Positions 32,331-40,246 are shown, numbered from the stretch's first letter. The stretch is 64,000 nucleotides of DNA from Prostheceraeus crozeri (GCA_907163375.1 CAJQUW010007497.1:238501-302500); one strand, 5' to 3'. The notes: generated by a model from the sequence alone, not told the origin. A program made the numbers and translations.

Positions 32331-33728
32331 TTAACTCTTCATTCGGAAATGGAGTGTGATACTTGTCACAGCATCTTTATGAAAAGGAATCAACGCACCA
32401 GCATCGTCATAAATGGCAATATCAATTTGTGGGATGTAGTTTGATTTCAGCTTTGTATAATGCACTTTCTTGAAAGTATGCTCAGATAAAATACTGCAGC
32501 TTTTTGGCTGGTATGGTATCATTGCTAGCAATGGAGCTTCAACGTCTCCCACACGTACATCTTCACCAATATTGGAATATATCTGAAAATAGTTAATACG
32601 ACGCGATAGCGACATGTCTGCGCTAGCTTTGGTTACAGTACCACTTTTAAAGATATTTTGGTCAAAACCCAAAATGTCCATTAGAGTTTTATCCATAATT
32701 AGTTCAATACCTTTTCCACTTATAGTGAGAGACAAAACACCTTCTTTTTCAGAAAATGAAATATGTTGCTCATTAATCACTTCATTTAAATAATCTACAA
32801 CCAATTTAACCGAAGTAATAATGCGAGGCATCAACACTCTTGTTTCATGTAAGATACCACCTAAAGGCTCTACACACTTTCTGTATAAAGATACGGTCCA
32901 CTCTGTATCAAATTGATTTGACCTTTCACATGGTAAATGTTGCATATCAGATTTTCCATGAACAGCTGCAGAACGATGTCGTAAGAACTGATGAAAATCT
33001 TTTGAACAAACTAATACTAGATCATCATCATTTAATTTACTTATTGCAATATGATTAGATGATTTGATATAAGTCAATGTTGCCACTTGTTTACCATCAA
33101 CTCGAAGGAGATAATTAAATTTCTTCAATAATGTTTCAGGAGTCATGTTTGTCTTTCTTGGCTTAATCACAATCTTCTTTACCAACGTCTTCTCATTTCT
33201 TGGAATAAGATCTACATAATAAGCTTCCTCTCGATATATTAACTGTTTATGACCACTTATGTGGTAATTAACGTTAAAATTATCATAGCTTGTTAAGGCG
33301 CTAGCGAGGTAACCTAAATCATTTCTTAAACTTGGACTTAAACCAACAATCCAATCTTTCTCAACTACATGATGTACATAAGTATAATCATCATTGTGCG
33401 GAGTAAATTGGACAATATGTTTACACGCTTTATTCAAGAAATCATATATAAACTTTTTACATGATAAGAGATCTTTCTTTGGCCACTGTGGAATGTATAC
33501 TCGGCACCCCTTTTCACATTGGTAAGCAGCTGTACGTCTCATATTAATAGTCATCACCTCATGATCAAAAGTATAGACACAGTTGCTATAAACAAGTTGA
33601 GTGACACCCACTTCCCAATTTCCATTTAGCTGTTGTGCATGATCAATGGGAGTAGAAAAGAGTGCGGCTCGATTACTAGCAAATCTCTTTGTAGCCGCAT
33701 TGCTAAGCAAAATATGATAAAACGACAT
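32331..33728 (-). CDS. Polinton WEVGV-family protein, 465 residues
   Basis: Starts MSFYHILLSNAATKRFASNR and has QQLNGNWEVGVTQLVYSNCV at residues about 33-52, the same signature as the 31701-32321 frame, so the two are paralogs. A second W-T-V-S-L-Y segment near residue 275 and repeated strand patterns suggest two or more beta-rich domains. There is no membrane segment. It starts 36 bp from the divergent PC4-like gene at 33764. Likely a minor virion component; not identified further. Confidence 0.7.
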   Translation of the reverse strand: MSFYHILLSNAATKRFASNRAALFSTPIDHAQQLNGNWEVGVTQLVYSNCVYTFDHEVMTINMRRTAAYQCEKGCRVYIPQWPKKDLLSCKKFIYDFLNKACKHIVQFTPHNDDYTYVHHVVEKDWIVGLSPSLRNDLGYLASALTSYDNFNVNYHISGHKQLIYREEAYYVDLIPRNEKTLVKKIVIKPRKTNMTPETLLKKFNYLLRVDGKQVATLTYIKSSNHIAISKLNDDDLVLVCSKDFHQFLRHRSAAVHGKSDMQHLPCERSNQFDTEWTVSLYRKCVEPLGGILHETRVLMPRIITSVKLVVDYLNEVINEQHISFSEKEGVLSLTISGKGIELIMDKTLMDILGFDQNIFKSGTVTKASADMSLSRRINYFQIYSNIGEDVRVGDVEAPLLAMIPYQPKSCSILSEHTFKKVHYTKLKSNYIPQIDIAIYDDAGALIPFHKDAVTSITLHFRMKS

Positions 33729-33763
33729 TTTTATATTGCTGATCAGCGGCTTTGCATAACATC

Positions 33764-34120
33764 ATGAAGACTTGGATTTTGGACTCTCTACAATATATCA
33801 GAGTTGATCGTGATGGAAACGTACACTTCAAAAATTCTCATGGTCATACATCAAGAGGTATTACATTAACATGGCGACAATTTGTCAACCTCAATGATAT
33901 CATGAGGGATTTGGAATATTTTGAAACATTAAGATTCATCTCCTTGGGTGATCAAGTTTGGCTTCAACATTACAGAAATGAAATTCAAATCTGCCATTCT
34001 CATTCCACAAACTGTTTCTCATTTCGCAAATACAATTGGGAGAAGTATAGAAGATACATACATCGCTCCATCATGACATTTATTCGTCGTAAGTTCATCG
34101 CCCTACTATGCAAATCTTAA
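33764..34120 (+). CDS. Polinton PC4/SUB1-like protein 1
   Basis: 118 residues from the ATG at 33764 (MKTWILDSLQYIRVDRDGNV). The first half reads as three strands and a helix: SLQYIRVDRDGNVHF, SRGITLTWRQFVNLNDIMRD. This parallels the C-terminal domain of coactivator PC4 (MRYVSVRDFKGKVLIDI, then [20 protein letters not shown]). The second half (QVWLQHYRNEIQICHS, CFSFRKYNWEKYRRYIHRS) repeats the same strand-strand-strand-helix order, so the protein may be an internal PC4 duplication. PC4 binds single-stranded and melted DNA and aids promoter opening. It lies immediately upstream of a paralog and the TBP-like gene on the same strand. Family assignment is by eye and moderate; the paralogy with 34143 is clear. 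Confidence 0.5.
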   Translation: MKTWILDSLQYIRVDRDGNVHFKNSHGHTSRGITLTWRQFVNLNDIMRDLEYFETLRFISLGDQVWLQHYRNEIQICHSHSTNCFSFRKYNWEKYRRYIHRSIMTFIRRKFIALLCKS

Positions 34121-34142
34121 TCAGACATGACTACCACGCACC

Positions 34143-34793
34143 ATGAGTTGGAAATTAGATTCCCTACAACGTATTGAAACGGATCATGATCGAAACGTCT
34201 ATTTCAAAGATTCAACTGGAAATGTGAGAAGAGAGTTTGCTTTATCTTATCGTCATTTTCAATCTCTACATCATATCATGAAGGATTTGAAATACTTCTA
34301 TATGAAAAGACATTCACGTATTGGAAATCGCATCTGGTTGCGCGTCAACAATCGGCGAATTCAACTCTATCATTCCCAACTTCATACTAACTTCACATTT
34401 CATCAAGGTAGTTGGGAAAAGTATAAAAGGAAGGTACATCGCTCAATTTACTCATTCTTTCATCATGAAGCGTCATCGCTACACCATCGTCAACATTCTC
34501 CGTCGCTTCAGACTCTACACCAAAATCGATCTCACAACATTACACCAACACCTTCCAAACAGCAAGTATTACCCGGGCCGACCTCAAATGTTAGTGGTGA
34601 AGATGAAAAATTCACGGAATCTTCAACTCTTCCCAAATGGGACTGTACAGATTCTCGGCGCCCTTTCTCATTCATCGGCGCAGTCAATGCGCTTAGAGCT
34701 ACAAAGACTACTACGTCGGATATGGAAGAGGGAGAGGTGTGTGATGTCGAATCTGACTGTGGACAATATGGTGATCTCTACTCAATTGAGTGA
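34143..34793 (+). CDS. Polinton PC4/SUB1-like protein 2
   Basis: Starts MSWKLDSLQRIETDHDRNVY; residues 1-110 align over their full length with the previous gene (REFALSYRHFQSLHHIMKDL; NRIWLRVNNRRIQLYHSQ; FTFHQGSWEKYKRKVHRSIY). The PC4-like part ends near 34465, where the TBP-like gene begins in another frame. The frame nevertheless stays open for about 105 more codons, overlapping that gene, with a His/Ser-rich then acidic end (MEEGEVCDVESDCGQYGDLY). That tail may be real dual coding or just an unterminated frame. Its ATG lies 23 bp after the stop of the first paralog. Confidence 0.5.
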   Translation: MSWKLDSLQRIETDHDRNVYFKDSTGNVRREFALSYRHFQSLHHIMKDLKYFYMKRHSRIGNRIWLRVNNRRIQLYHSQLHTNFTFHQGSWEKYKRKVHRSIYSFFHHEASSLHHRQHSPSLQTLHQNRSHNITPTPSKQQVLPGPTSNVSGEDEKFTESSTLPKWDCTDSRRPFSFIGAVNALRATKTTTSDMEEGEVCDVESDCGQYGDLYSIE

Positions 34794-35010
34794 CAGTCTA
34801 TCATTTTTGAAGATTCGTACCAGCAGTTACAATTTGTGTTATGAACCCGAACTTTTTACTGCAGCTCTCATTAGTTGTTGGTTACCTGTGCATGTGGCAA
34901 TCTTTCATAATAGTAAAGTGATCATTACTGGACTAAAATCTCATGTACAAGCAAATGTGATCCTAGACTATCTCATCGAGTATGTACGTACCCAGCGGAT
35001 TGTAAAATAA
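34465..35010 (+). CDS. Polinton TATA-binding-protein-like protein
   Basis: 181 residues from ATG 34465, almost exactly the size of the conserved TBP core (about 180). It has two pseudo-repeats. Residues 7-85: TIVNILRR, KIDLTTLHQHLPNSKYYPGR, NLQLFPNGTVQILGA. These parallel TBP [26 protein letters not shown], and ALIFSSGKMVCTGAKS. Residues 97-175: LTVDNMVIS, YEPELF (126-131, identical to TBP), and VAIFHNSKVIITGLKS, paralleling LLIFVSGKVVLTGAKV. Phe56 and Phe147 sit at the positions of DNA-contacting phenylalanines. I infer it binds TATA-type promoter DNA. There is no N-terminal extension. It follows two PC4-like genes, and the element's promoters have TATA boxes. The frame looks whole. I know of no TBP in described Polintons. 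Confidence 0.85.
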   Translation: MKRHRYTIVNILRRFRLYTKIDLTTLHQHLPNSKYYPGRPQMLVVKMKNSRNLQLFPNGTVQILGALSHSSAQSMRLELQRLLRRIWKRERCVMSNLTVDNMVISTQLSDSLSFLKIRTSSYNLCYEPELFTAALISCWLPVHVAIFHNSKVIITGLKSHVQANVILDYLIEYVRTQRIVK

Positions 35011-35036
35011 AAAACAATTTTTCCAACATGATGTTT

Positions 35037-35498
35037 TTATTTCAAATCATGATAGAACTTACAAATCATTTTTTCATTAGAGGATGGATTAGATGAAAAG
35101 TTTTGAATAACAGATACAAATCGAGATACATGTAAACGTTTTAAGATGAAGTACAGTACAAAAGCACCACACGTTGATGAAAGTGGATGTTGTAGTATGC
35201 GTTCATTTCGCTGATATTGACGCGTATGTTTTCTCAACCACTGCTGTGTTGGTATATTTGGAGGTTGAGCAAGAGAGTCAAATAGTTCACCACGTCGGTC
35301 TTCTCCAATAAAGATCGCTTTCCAATGCTCACCGCCTAAATTCTGCGAATGAGTGTTTAGCACAATAAAGATGGGATAGTGATTTACTGCAGGTGGTAAG
35401 GTATCGAGTGAATAGACATTATCGAAAGCTTTCAACGTCGCTTCGTCTGCATTACGCTGCACTTTAGTTTTAATATCGTCATCAGTCAACCAACTCAT
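35037..35498 (-). CDS. Polinton adenovirus-type cysteine protease
   Basis: 153 residues, starting MSWLTDDDIKTKVQRNADEA. It has the adenain layout: GGEHWKAIFI with the catalytic His, GELFDSLAQPP with the acidic residue, and LSSTCGAFVLYFILKR with a Gln-rich approach and the catalytic Cys. It matures virion proteins by cleavage. The start codon overlaps the stop of the capsid gene by one base (taatg), so the two are tightly coupled. The size is slightly below adenovirus protease (about 200). Confidence 0.92.
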   Translation of the reverse strand: MSWLTDDDIKTKVQRNADEATLKAFDNVYSLDTLPPAVNHYPIFIVLNTHSQNLGGEHWKAIFIGEDRRGELFDSLAQPPNIPTQQWLRKHTRQYQRNERILQHPLSSTCGAFVLYFILKRLHVSRFVSVIQNFSSNPSSNEKMICKFYHDLK

Positions 35499-36775
35499 TA
35501 ACGATTATACTGAAGAATCACGTCACCATACTTTGTAATTTCAATATTTGAATCGAAGACTGCATAAATTAATACATTGATCGTCTCAGGTAGTGTTCTT
35601 TTGAACGTCAAATACAAACGAATATTATGAGGCACGTTCGCTTGACGATAGGGTGCACTAATATCGATGTCAGCAGTCAAATCAAATGCATAAATAGTAT
35701 ATCCACTCTTAAACTCTTTCATAGTAAGTCCGTTGGTGTCATCCGTATTGTAAAAGCCAAAGACATCCATAAAATCAACATTACTGCGCATAAATTGATC
35801 CGCAGCAAAATCTGGTTTGTAGGGTGGACCAGGATGACTCACACCATTTACACGTAAAGCAATTTCACTTAACTGATTGTGTTTAAAATTGAAAGGATTC
35901 TTCTTTATATTACCATTAAATGCATCATTTTCAACCATTGCCACCATGAGGAGCTTCGGTGCTTCCGATGGAAAGAGGCCATCTTTCATGAAACTCTTTT
36001 GATCTTTAGGAATTGTAAAGGTGAGAAGCTTTGTATGCTGAACGGGGTAAATGGCATTTTGGCGGTTAAGACCTTCAGCATGTCCTCTAATGACACTTGG
36101 ATTCGGTACTACTCGACGAATGTAAAGTGCAATATCTTCCACATGAATTCTAAAATTGTCAACTTTAGCAAATGCATTCAGCGCAAATTCAGGCTTATTC
36201 AATGTCAGCTTGAGTCGCATGCTGGTATTACAGAGTAATAACTTTGACTGTCTAAAGAAGTCTAAATTCAGCGGACCATATAGCTGACATACTTTACTAT
36301 CTTTAATCATAGCAGATCGCTTTACAAAGCCACTGTTTGTTTCAACATCAATTTTTCCTGCTTCATCTCTGTACCATCCCATGGCTTCCATATGACTTTT
36401 TTGTGCTGCTGGATGAAACTGTGATACATGATTGAAATATGATTTATAGGGATAATCGCTTTGACCACCTTCCACCTGCTGCTCTCCAATCGTTAGAGAA
36501 ACATCGCGAAGTAATGTAGTCAACGGTAAATTGTTCAGTCCAACTTTATGTGTATCGTCAATAGCAGTTCCATCTGCTTGCTGAATTCTAAACCTCAAAT
36601 CAAGCATCGCATAACTCAAATCTATGTAGTCATCACTACCACCAGGAATAACAAATTCAATGGGGCCAGCATTCTCAGCTGTTCGAGGATGATAATCTAC
36701 AATACTTGAACTAAGAATATCTGTCTGTATGGCTTGTTGATCAAACAAACAAAAACCGGAAGTTTTACACTCCAT
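35498..36775 (-). CDS. Polinton major capsid protein (double jelly-roll type)
   Basis: 425 residues. Landmarks are IEFVIPGGSDDYIDLSYAML and LRFRIQQADGTA near the start, LPLTTLLRDVSLTIGEQQVE, YPYKSYFNHVSQF, and the C-terminal SGYTIYAFDLTADID with LYLTFKRTLPETINVLIYA. These match the invertebrate F54H12.2-like family, recognised as the Polinton major capsid protein with two jelly rolls like the adenovirus hexon and PRD1 P3. It would form the icosahedral shell. It lies between a pVI-like basic protein and the protease, the usual order. The frame is open throughout. Confidence 0.93.
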   Translation of the reverse strand: MECKTSGFCLFDQQAIQTDILSSSIVDYHPRTAENAGPIEFVIPGGSDDYIDLSYAMLDLRFRIQQADGTAIDDTHKVGLNNLPLTTLLRDVSLTIGEQQVEGGQSDYPYKSYFNHVSQFHPAAQKSHMEAMGWYRDEAGKIDVETNSGFVKRSAMIKDSKVCQLYGPLNLDFFRQSKLLLCNTSMRLKLTLNKPEFALNAFAKVDNFRIHVEDIALYIRRVVPNPSVIRGHAEGLNRQNAIYPVQHTKLLTFTIPKDQKSFMKDGLFPSEAPKLLMVAMVENDAFNGNIKKNPFNFKHNQLSEIALRVNGVSHPGPPYKPDFAADQFMRSNVDFMDVFGFYNTDDTNGLTMKEFKSGYTIYAFDLTADIDISAPYRQANVPHNIRLYLTFKRTLPETINVLIYAVFDSNIEITKYGDVILQYNR

Positions 36776-36777
36776 GA

Positions 36778-37233
36778 TTAGAAGTTATAGCAGCGTCGTC
36801 GTTTAGCGCCTGATGAATGATTAGAGCCTCTGCGACGTTTGCGTGAATGCCTTTTGACTGAAGATCGCACCTTACCAGCTCCGCGATGTTTCCTTCTTCC
36901 TTTATTCATTCGTTTATGTGATTTCTTTCCTTGAGTAACACCAGCAAAGGTCTGCTTCAATGTTTTTAAACCGCGTTCCTTCCCACGATTCAACAAACTG
37001 CTCTTAAAACTTCTACCTCTGGAAAGATCACTAGCAACATCACCAGCAAATCCAACGGCATTACTTAAAACATTTCGTTTTAAAGATCTACCGACATTGG
37101 ATATGAGAGGTGCTACAACAGATTTCAGTGCACCAAGTATGCTACCTCCACGTTGGCGGCGAGCGCCGATGTAAATTTGTCCTCCACCACTTACATAGGA
37201 GGGTCGTGAATAAAATGAGGCAGTTGGATTCAT
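36778..37233 (-). CDS. Polinton pVI/pX-like basic virion protein
   Basis: 151 residues. A Gly-rich start (GGGQIYIGARRQRGGSILGA) resembles adenovirus-protease cleavage contexts. It is followed by an amphipathic helix (SVVAPLISNVGRSLKRN, then AVGFAGDV), similar in style to adenovirus pVI and pX peptides that lyse membranes or bind DNA. The C-terminal half is very basic (KKSHKRMNKGRRKHRGAGK, RHSRKRRRGS). It probably binds the packaged DNA and is cut by the neighbouring protease. It lies two bases upstream of the capsid gene. Confidence 0.78.
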   Translation of the reverse strand: MNPTASFYSRPSYVSGGGQIYIGARRQRGGSILGALKSVVAPLISNVGRSLKRNVLSNAVGFAGDVASDLSRGRSFKSSLLNRGKERGLKTLKQTFAGVTQGKKSHKRMNKGRRKHRGAGKVRSSVKRHSRKRRRGSNHSSGAKRRRCYNF

Positions 37234-37274
37234 AGCTCAAACCCTAAACATTGTTAGTTACAACTTTGCATGAA

Positions 37275-37490
37275 TCACTGTCGATCACTTAGATGAAAGA
37301 TGTCGGCACGAAGCATCCAAGAGTTCATACTTGAAGGATAACCAGTCCATTTAACAAGACACCATTCTTCACCTTGGCGTTTTTTACATCGAATGATTTT
37401 CTCTACCAAATATGTTTCACTTTCAGTGACTACCTCAATCTCATCGCGGTAAAAGCTACCCTCAATTTCTTCATTATCGTAATCTTTCAA
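37275..37490 (-). CDS. chromodomain part of Polinton integrase
   Basis: About 70 residues with YLVEKIIRCKKRQGEEWCLV followed by KWTGYPSSMNSWM, a standard chromodomain. In Polintons a chromodomain at the integrase C-terminus is thought to guide insertion by reading histone marks. It adjoins the catalytic part at 37494 in another frame; the integrase looks broken about once. Confidence 0.88.
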   Translation of the reverse strand: MKDYDNEEIEGSFYRDEIEVVTESETYLVEKIIRCKKRQGEEWCLVKWTGYPSSMNSWMLRADIFHLSDRQ

Positions 37491-37493
37491 CTT

Positions 37494-38456
37494 TTAGGTG
37501 GTCGGAGAGTCCTTTTGATTAATCCTTGATACTGTAAATACCTCCTCTGTCCAATTCGGAAGGTACCCTTTAGCAAAAACACTTTTCACTTTTGAGATAC
37601 GAACTTTGTCACCAATTTTCACATCACTTTTCACATGAGTGCGTTTACGTTGGAATGATTCGCGCACTTTATCTACATTGTCAGCATTTACATCTACTGG
37701 TCTGAGTCCAATAGAACGATGGATAGAGTGATTGTAGGCATGGAGTGTATCTTGTAGAACCTTTGTCCAATTTTGTGTCAAGTTGGCAGTAAAATGTCGC
37801 CACAAGCGATTTTTTAATGTGCGATTAAAACGTTCAACGAGTGCAGCTTTATAAGCACTCTTTACACTAAACAACTCAATGTCATGCCTCTCAAATAATC
37901 TTCTCACATGCTGATTTTCAAACTCTTTTCCTTGATCACTCTGAATTCTTTTTGGAATGCGGCCTTCTCGAAAAATTGTTTGGAATGCTTTTGCTACTCC
38001 TTTCCCTTCTTTAGTTTTTAAAGGTTGAGCCCACGCATAACGCGAGAAAATATCAATGACGGTTAAAATAAAATTATTGCCCGAGTTATGTTTTGAAATG
38101 GAGGCGACATCGCACAAATCTGCTTGCCACTGTTCATCGATGTCATGAACAATATAATGGCGGGTGCGGTACTTCTTTTTCGCTTGTTTGTGGAGTGTAT
38201 AGGTAGCCTGACCCTTTAACCATCGTTTCACTTGTGATTGTGGAAGACCACTCGCTTTTGATAATTTCTTGATAGATGCAAATCCTGCCGGATGTTTTAC
38301 ATCATAATAGATTGATTTCAAACGTTGAGTCGATGACGACTGACTCTTTTTCCTCCTTCTCATCTTTTTGCTTTCTTGCCTTTCTACATTTACAACAACT
38401 GCAGCATTTAGCTTTAGCGGTTTTGCGATCGTGTTCACATTGCTTAGGGGTCTCAT
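37494..38456 (-). CDS. Polinton retrovirus-like integrase, catalytic part
   Basis: About 320 residues. A basic N-terminus (SKKMRRRKKSQSS) and a His/Cys-poor N-terminal fold (FASIKKLSKASGLPQSQVKR) precede the rve core: EQWQADLCDVAS (Asp), FSRYAWAQPLKTK, RIQSDQGKEFENQ (Asp) and ALVERFNRTLKNRLW (Glu). It ends with an SH3-like segment (VKIGDKVRISKVKSVFAKGY). It joins the element's ends to target DNA with a 6-bp stagger. The likely start is ATG 38456 or 38363; the frame runs on upstream over the Cys-rich gene. Confidence 0.93.
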   Translation of the reverse strand: MRPLSNVNTIAKPLKLNAAVVVNVERQESKKMRRRKKSQSSSTQRLKSIYYDVKHPAGFASIKKLSKASGLPQSQVKRWLKGQATYTLHKQAKKKYRTRHYIVHDIDEQWQADLCDVASISKHNSGNNFILTVIDIFSRYAWAQPLKTKEGKGVAKAFQTIFREGRIPKRIQSDQGKEFENQHVRRLFERHDIELFSVKSAYKAALVERFNRTLKNRLWRHFTANLTQNWTKVLQDTLHAYNHSIHRSIGLRPVDVNADNVDKVRESFQRKRTHVKSDVKIGDKVRISKVKSVFAKGYLPNWTEEVFTVSRINQKDSPTT

Positions 38457-38541
38457 TGTGAGAGCTGGCGCAGCAAGTGCAAGTGACAACGACATTCACC
38501 TCTGGCGGCTCATTACATGGCAAGCAACACATCTGCTTCAT
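38302..38541 (-). CDS. small cysteine-rich Polinton protein
   Basis: 79 residues from a genuine ATG: MKQMCCLPCNEPPEVNVVVT, CTCCASS, CEHDRK, CCSCCKCRKARKQKD. Thirteen Cys plus two His suggest metal binding, with a basic/acidic tail. It overlaps the integrase N-terminus in another frame by up to 150 bp. The ATG lies just after the stop codon of the next gene upstream, so it fits the tight gene packing. No family recognised; it may be chance in a region of overlapping reading. Confidence 0.45.
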   Translation of the reverse strand: MKQMCCLPCNEPPEVNVVVTCTCCASSHNETPKQCEHDRKTAKAKCCSCCKCRKARKQKDEKEEKESVVIDSTFEINLL

Positions 38542-38542
38542 A

Positions 38543-39235
38543 TTAATAGTCTGAGAACATGTATTTCCTAGGAGGAGCTGTTTTACGTTTTCCTTTTACT
38601 AGTTTTAGTGGCGATGTAGATCTACGTCGAGTTCTTCCTCTTGTTTGCTTAGTGAGTGTGGGAGGGGATGTAGCAGGTGACGTCTTAAACCAATTTGTTG
38701 GCATTTTCATCGTCTGAAGCATTGGAGCAGTAGCCACTGTTGAATCAAGTTCTTTCAATGTCTCATTATTCAAAGCAAATTTTGGTACATTATGCTTTTT
38801 CAATAGTTTAAGAAAGTATGTCCAACCAGGTGGAACATAGCCCTGACGGCGCTTTCTACGTGTCGCATACTGAATCAAGTCTTCATAACGTGAAGCATCA
38901 ATCACTTTATTTTCATCTGTAATGATTTCTCCTCTATCATTTACATTGAGATGGGGTTCAATACTGTTGAAAAGAGATATGGCATGTGCGCGAGATGCTA
39001 AAGGTGTGGCAGTCGATACAGAGTCACGCATCTTATTCTTCAAGTTTTTCAATTGCTCAACAGTTTCCGATTGTAATAATACAGCACGATGTGGATCTTT
39101 GATGTGAACATTTTGCTGATAATCTATTTCTTTCCTATACATTTGATTTGCAAGAGGTTGCTTTACTTGCTGCATGGTAGTCAATTGTACATATTCATGT
39201 TGAGGAATAGCAATCATGCGAGAATAAGAACTCAT
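38543..39235 (-). CDS. conserved Polinton protein, unknown role
   Basis: 230 residues. The N-terminus has MIAIPQHEYVQL. The middle has SRYEDLIQYATRRKRRQGYV then PPGWTYFLKLLKKHNVPK, a motif I recognise from many invertebrate Polintons (a short basic stretch, then P-x-G-W-x-x-F), found next to the ATPase gene. The C-terminus is a basic, Ser/Thr-Pro-rich tail (TRGRTRRRSTSPLKL). Probably virion- or DNA-associated. It overlaps the ATPase stop by 4 bp. Confidence 0.7.
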   Translation of the reverse strand: MSSYSRMIAIPQHEYVQLTTMQQVKQPLANQMYRKEIDYQQNVHIKDPHRAVLLQSETVEQLKNLKNKMRDSVSTATPLASRAHAISLFNSIEPHLNVNDRGEIITDENKVIDASRYEDLIQYATRRKRRQGYVPPGWTYFLKLLKKHNVPKFALNNETLKELDSTVATAPMLQTMKMPTNWFKTSPATSPPTLTKQTRGRTRRRSTSPLKLVKGKRKTAPPRKYMFSDY

Positions 39236-39849
39236 AGTTTGTAGATAATCATGGGAGTTTTCAAAATATCACTTCGAAATCTAAATTCTTCCGGACACTC
39301 TTGCGTAAAGTCAATGAATAAGTAACCGTATGGTCTTTCAGTAGCTGCTTGAAAAATTTCAATTAAGGCTTTTGATCCTCTGGGTGCAACTTGTCGCGCT
39401 AAAATTTCAAATTGACTTTTATCTCGCGGATTCTTGAAAATAGCATAATAGTGTGTATTCAGGTTTCGTGTACGAGCTTCTTTTCCATCAGGGAACAAAT
39501 TTTGTGTGATATAGATGATAAAGCACCTTTTATGATGTGCTGCGCGAGTGAACATATCTGTAACATCTTTTGAATTCTTACTTTCTTTTAATAAATCATC
39601 CAATACAACAACATCATTAGACTGAAGTTTATCCACTGGAATAATTCCTTCATGTCGAATAAAGTTGCGACTTTGCAATTCCTGAAACAGCGACGGTTGA
39701 TAAATACCATAACACCAAATCACTCGATTGATAGGTTCCTTAAACAACTCCCTTCTTTTATCCAATAAATTCAGCGTGAAAACAGTTTTACCTGCATGAG
39801 ATGGACCTGATACAGTCAGAACTTTATCACATTGAAGTCTGAAATCCAT
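39232..39849 (-). CDS. Polinton packaging ATPase (FtsK/HerA, A32-like)
   Basis: 205 residues from the most likely ATG at 39849 (MDFRLQCDKVLTV; the frame is open 48 bases further without ATG). Walker A is SGPSHAGKTVFTLNLL, Walker B is NDVVVLDDLLKESKNSKDV, and the sensor region has CFIIYITQNLFPDG. These are the motifs of the A32/FtsK-HerA genome-packaging ATPases of Polintons, adintoviruses and large DNA viruses. It pumps DNA into the preformed capsid. Confidence 0.93.
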   Translation of the reverse strand: MDFRLQCDKVLTVSGPSHAGKTVFTLNLLDKRRELFKEPINRVIWCYGIYQPSLFQELQSRNFIRHEGIIPVDKLQSNDVVVLDDLLKESKNSKDVTDMFTRAAHHKRCFIIYITQNLFPDGKEARTRNLNTHYYAIFKNPRDKSQFEILARQVAPRGSKALIEIFQAATERPYGYLFIDFTQECPEEFRFRSDILKTPMIIYKL

Positions 39850-39880
39850 TTTATTACTTTGAGATTCAACATTTGCATAA

Positions 39881-40246
39881 TTAACGCTTAGAGCCAAAGA
39901 TATTACCCAATAGGTTGCCCACGGCAGGAGCTATCATTGGAAGTATTGCTGAAAGGAAACCGCCCTTTTGTGTTAGAGTTTTCCTCTTTCTTTGAAGGGT
40001 GACTTTAGGATTGGAGATGAAACGCAATTTCGTAGCATATCGCTTAAGTAACTTTCGTTGTTTTGGCGCTAATTTCTTCGTCCTCAACTTCCTCACATGA
40101 GAAATAATTTCACAAATGAATTTATCGTTAGCATGTCGTATAGCATTGTATCGCTGATTTGCTTTCATTCGTCGGAGAGCTTGAATGGCTGAAGAAAACT
40201 TTGAAGACTTTTGACTTTTACGTTTCGTCATTTTACGTTTCGCCAT
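39881..40246 (-). CDS. Polinton basic protein with C-terminal amphipathic helix
   Basis: 121 residues. A very basic start (MAKRKMTKRKSQKSSKFSSA), a helical middle (KLAPKQRKLLKRYATKLRFI), then TQKGGFLSAILPMIAPAVGN and a Gly/Phe-rich end. The LRKL...QKGG(F)L..(L/I)LP pattern is common in Polinton and adintovirus virion proteins and resembles adenovirus pX-like core peptides. QKGG-F may be a processing site. The gene overlaps the open frame of the ATPase by 17 bp. Confidence 0.75.
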   Translation of the reverse strand: MAKRKMTKRKSQKSSKFSSAIQALRRMKANQRYNAIRHANDKFICEIISHVRKLRTKKLAPKQRKLLKRYATKLRFISNPKVTLQRKRKTLTQKGGFLSAILPMIAPAVGNLLGNIFGSKR

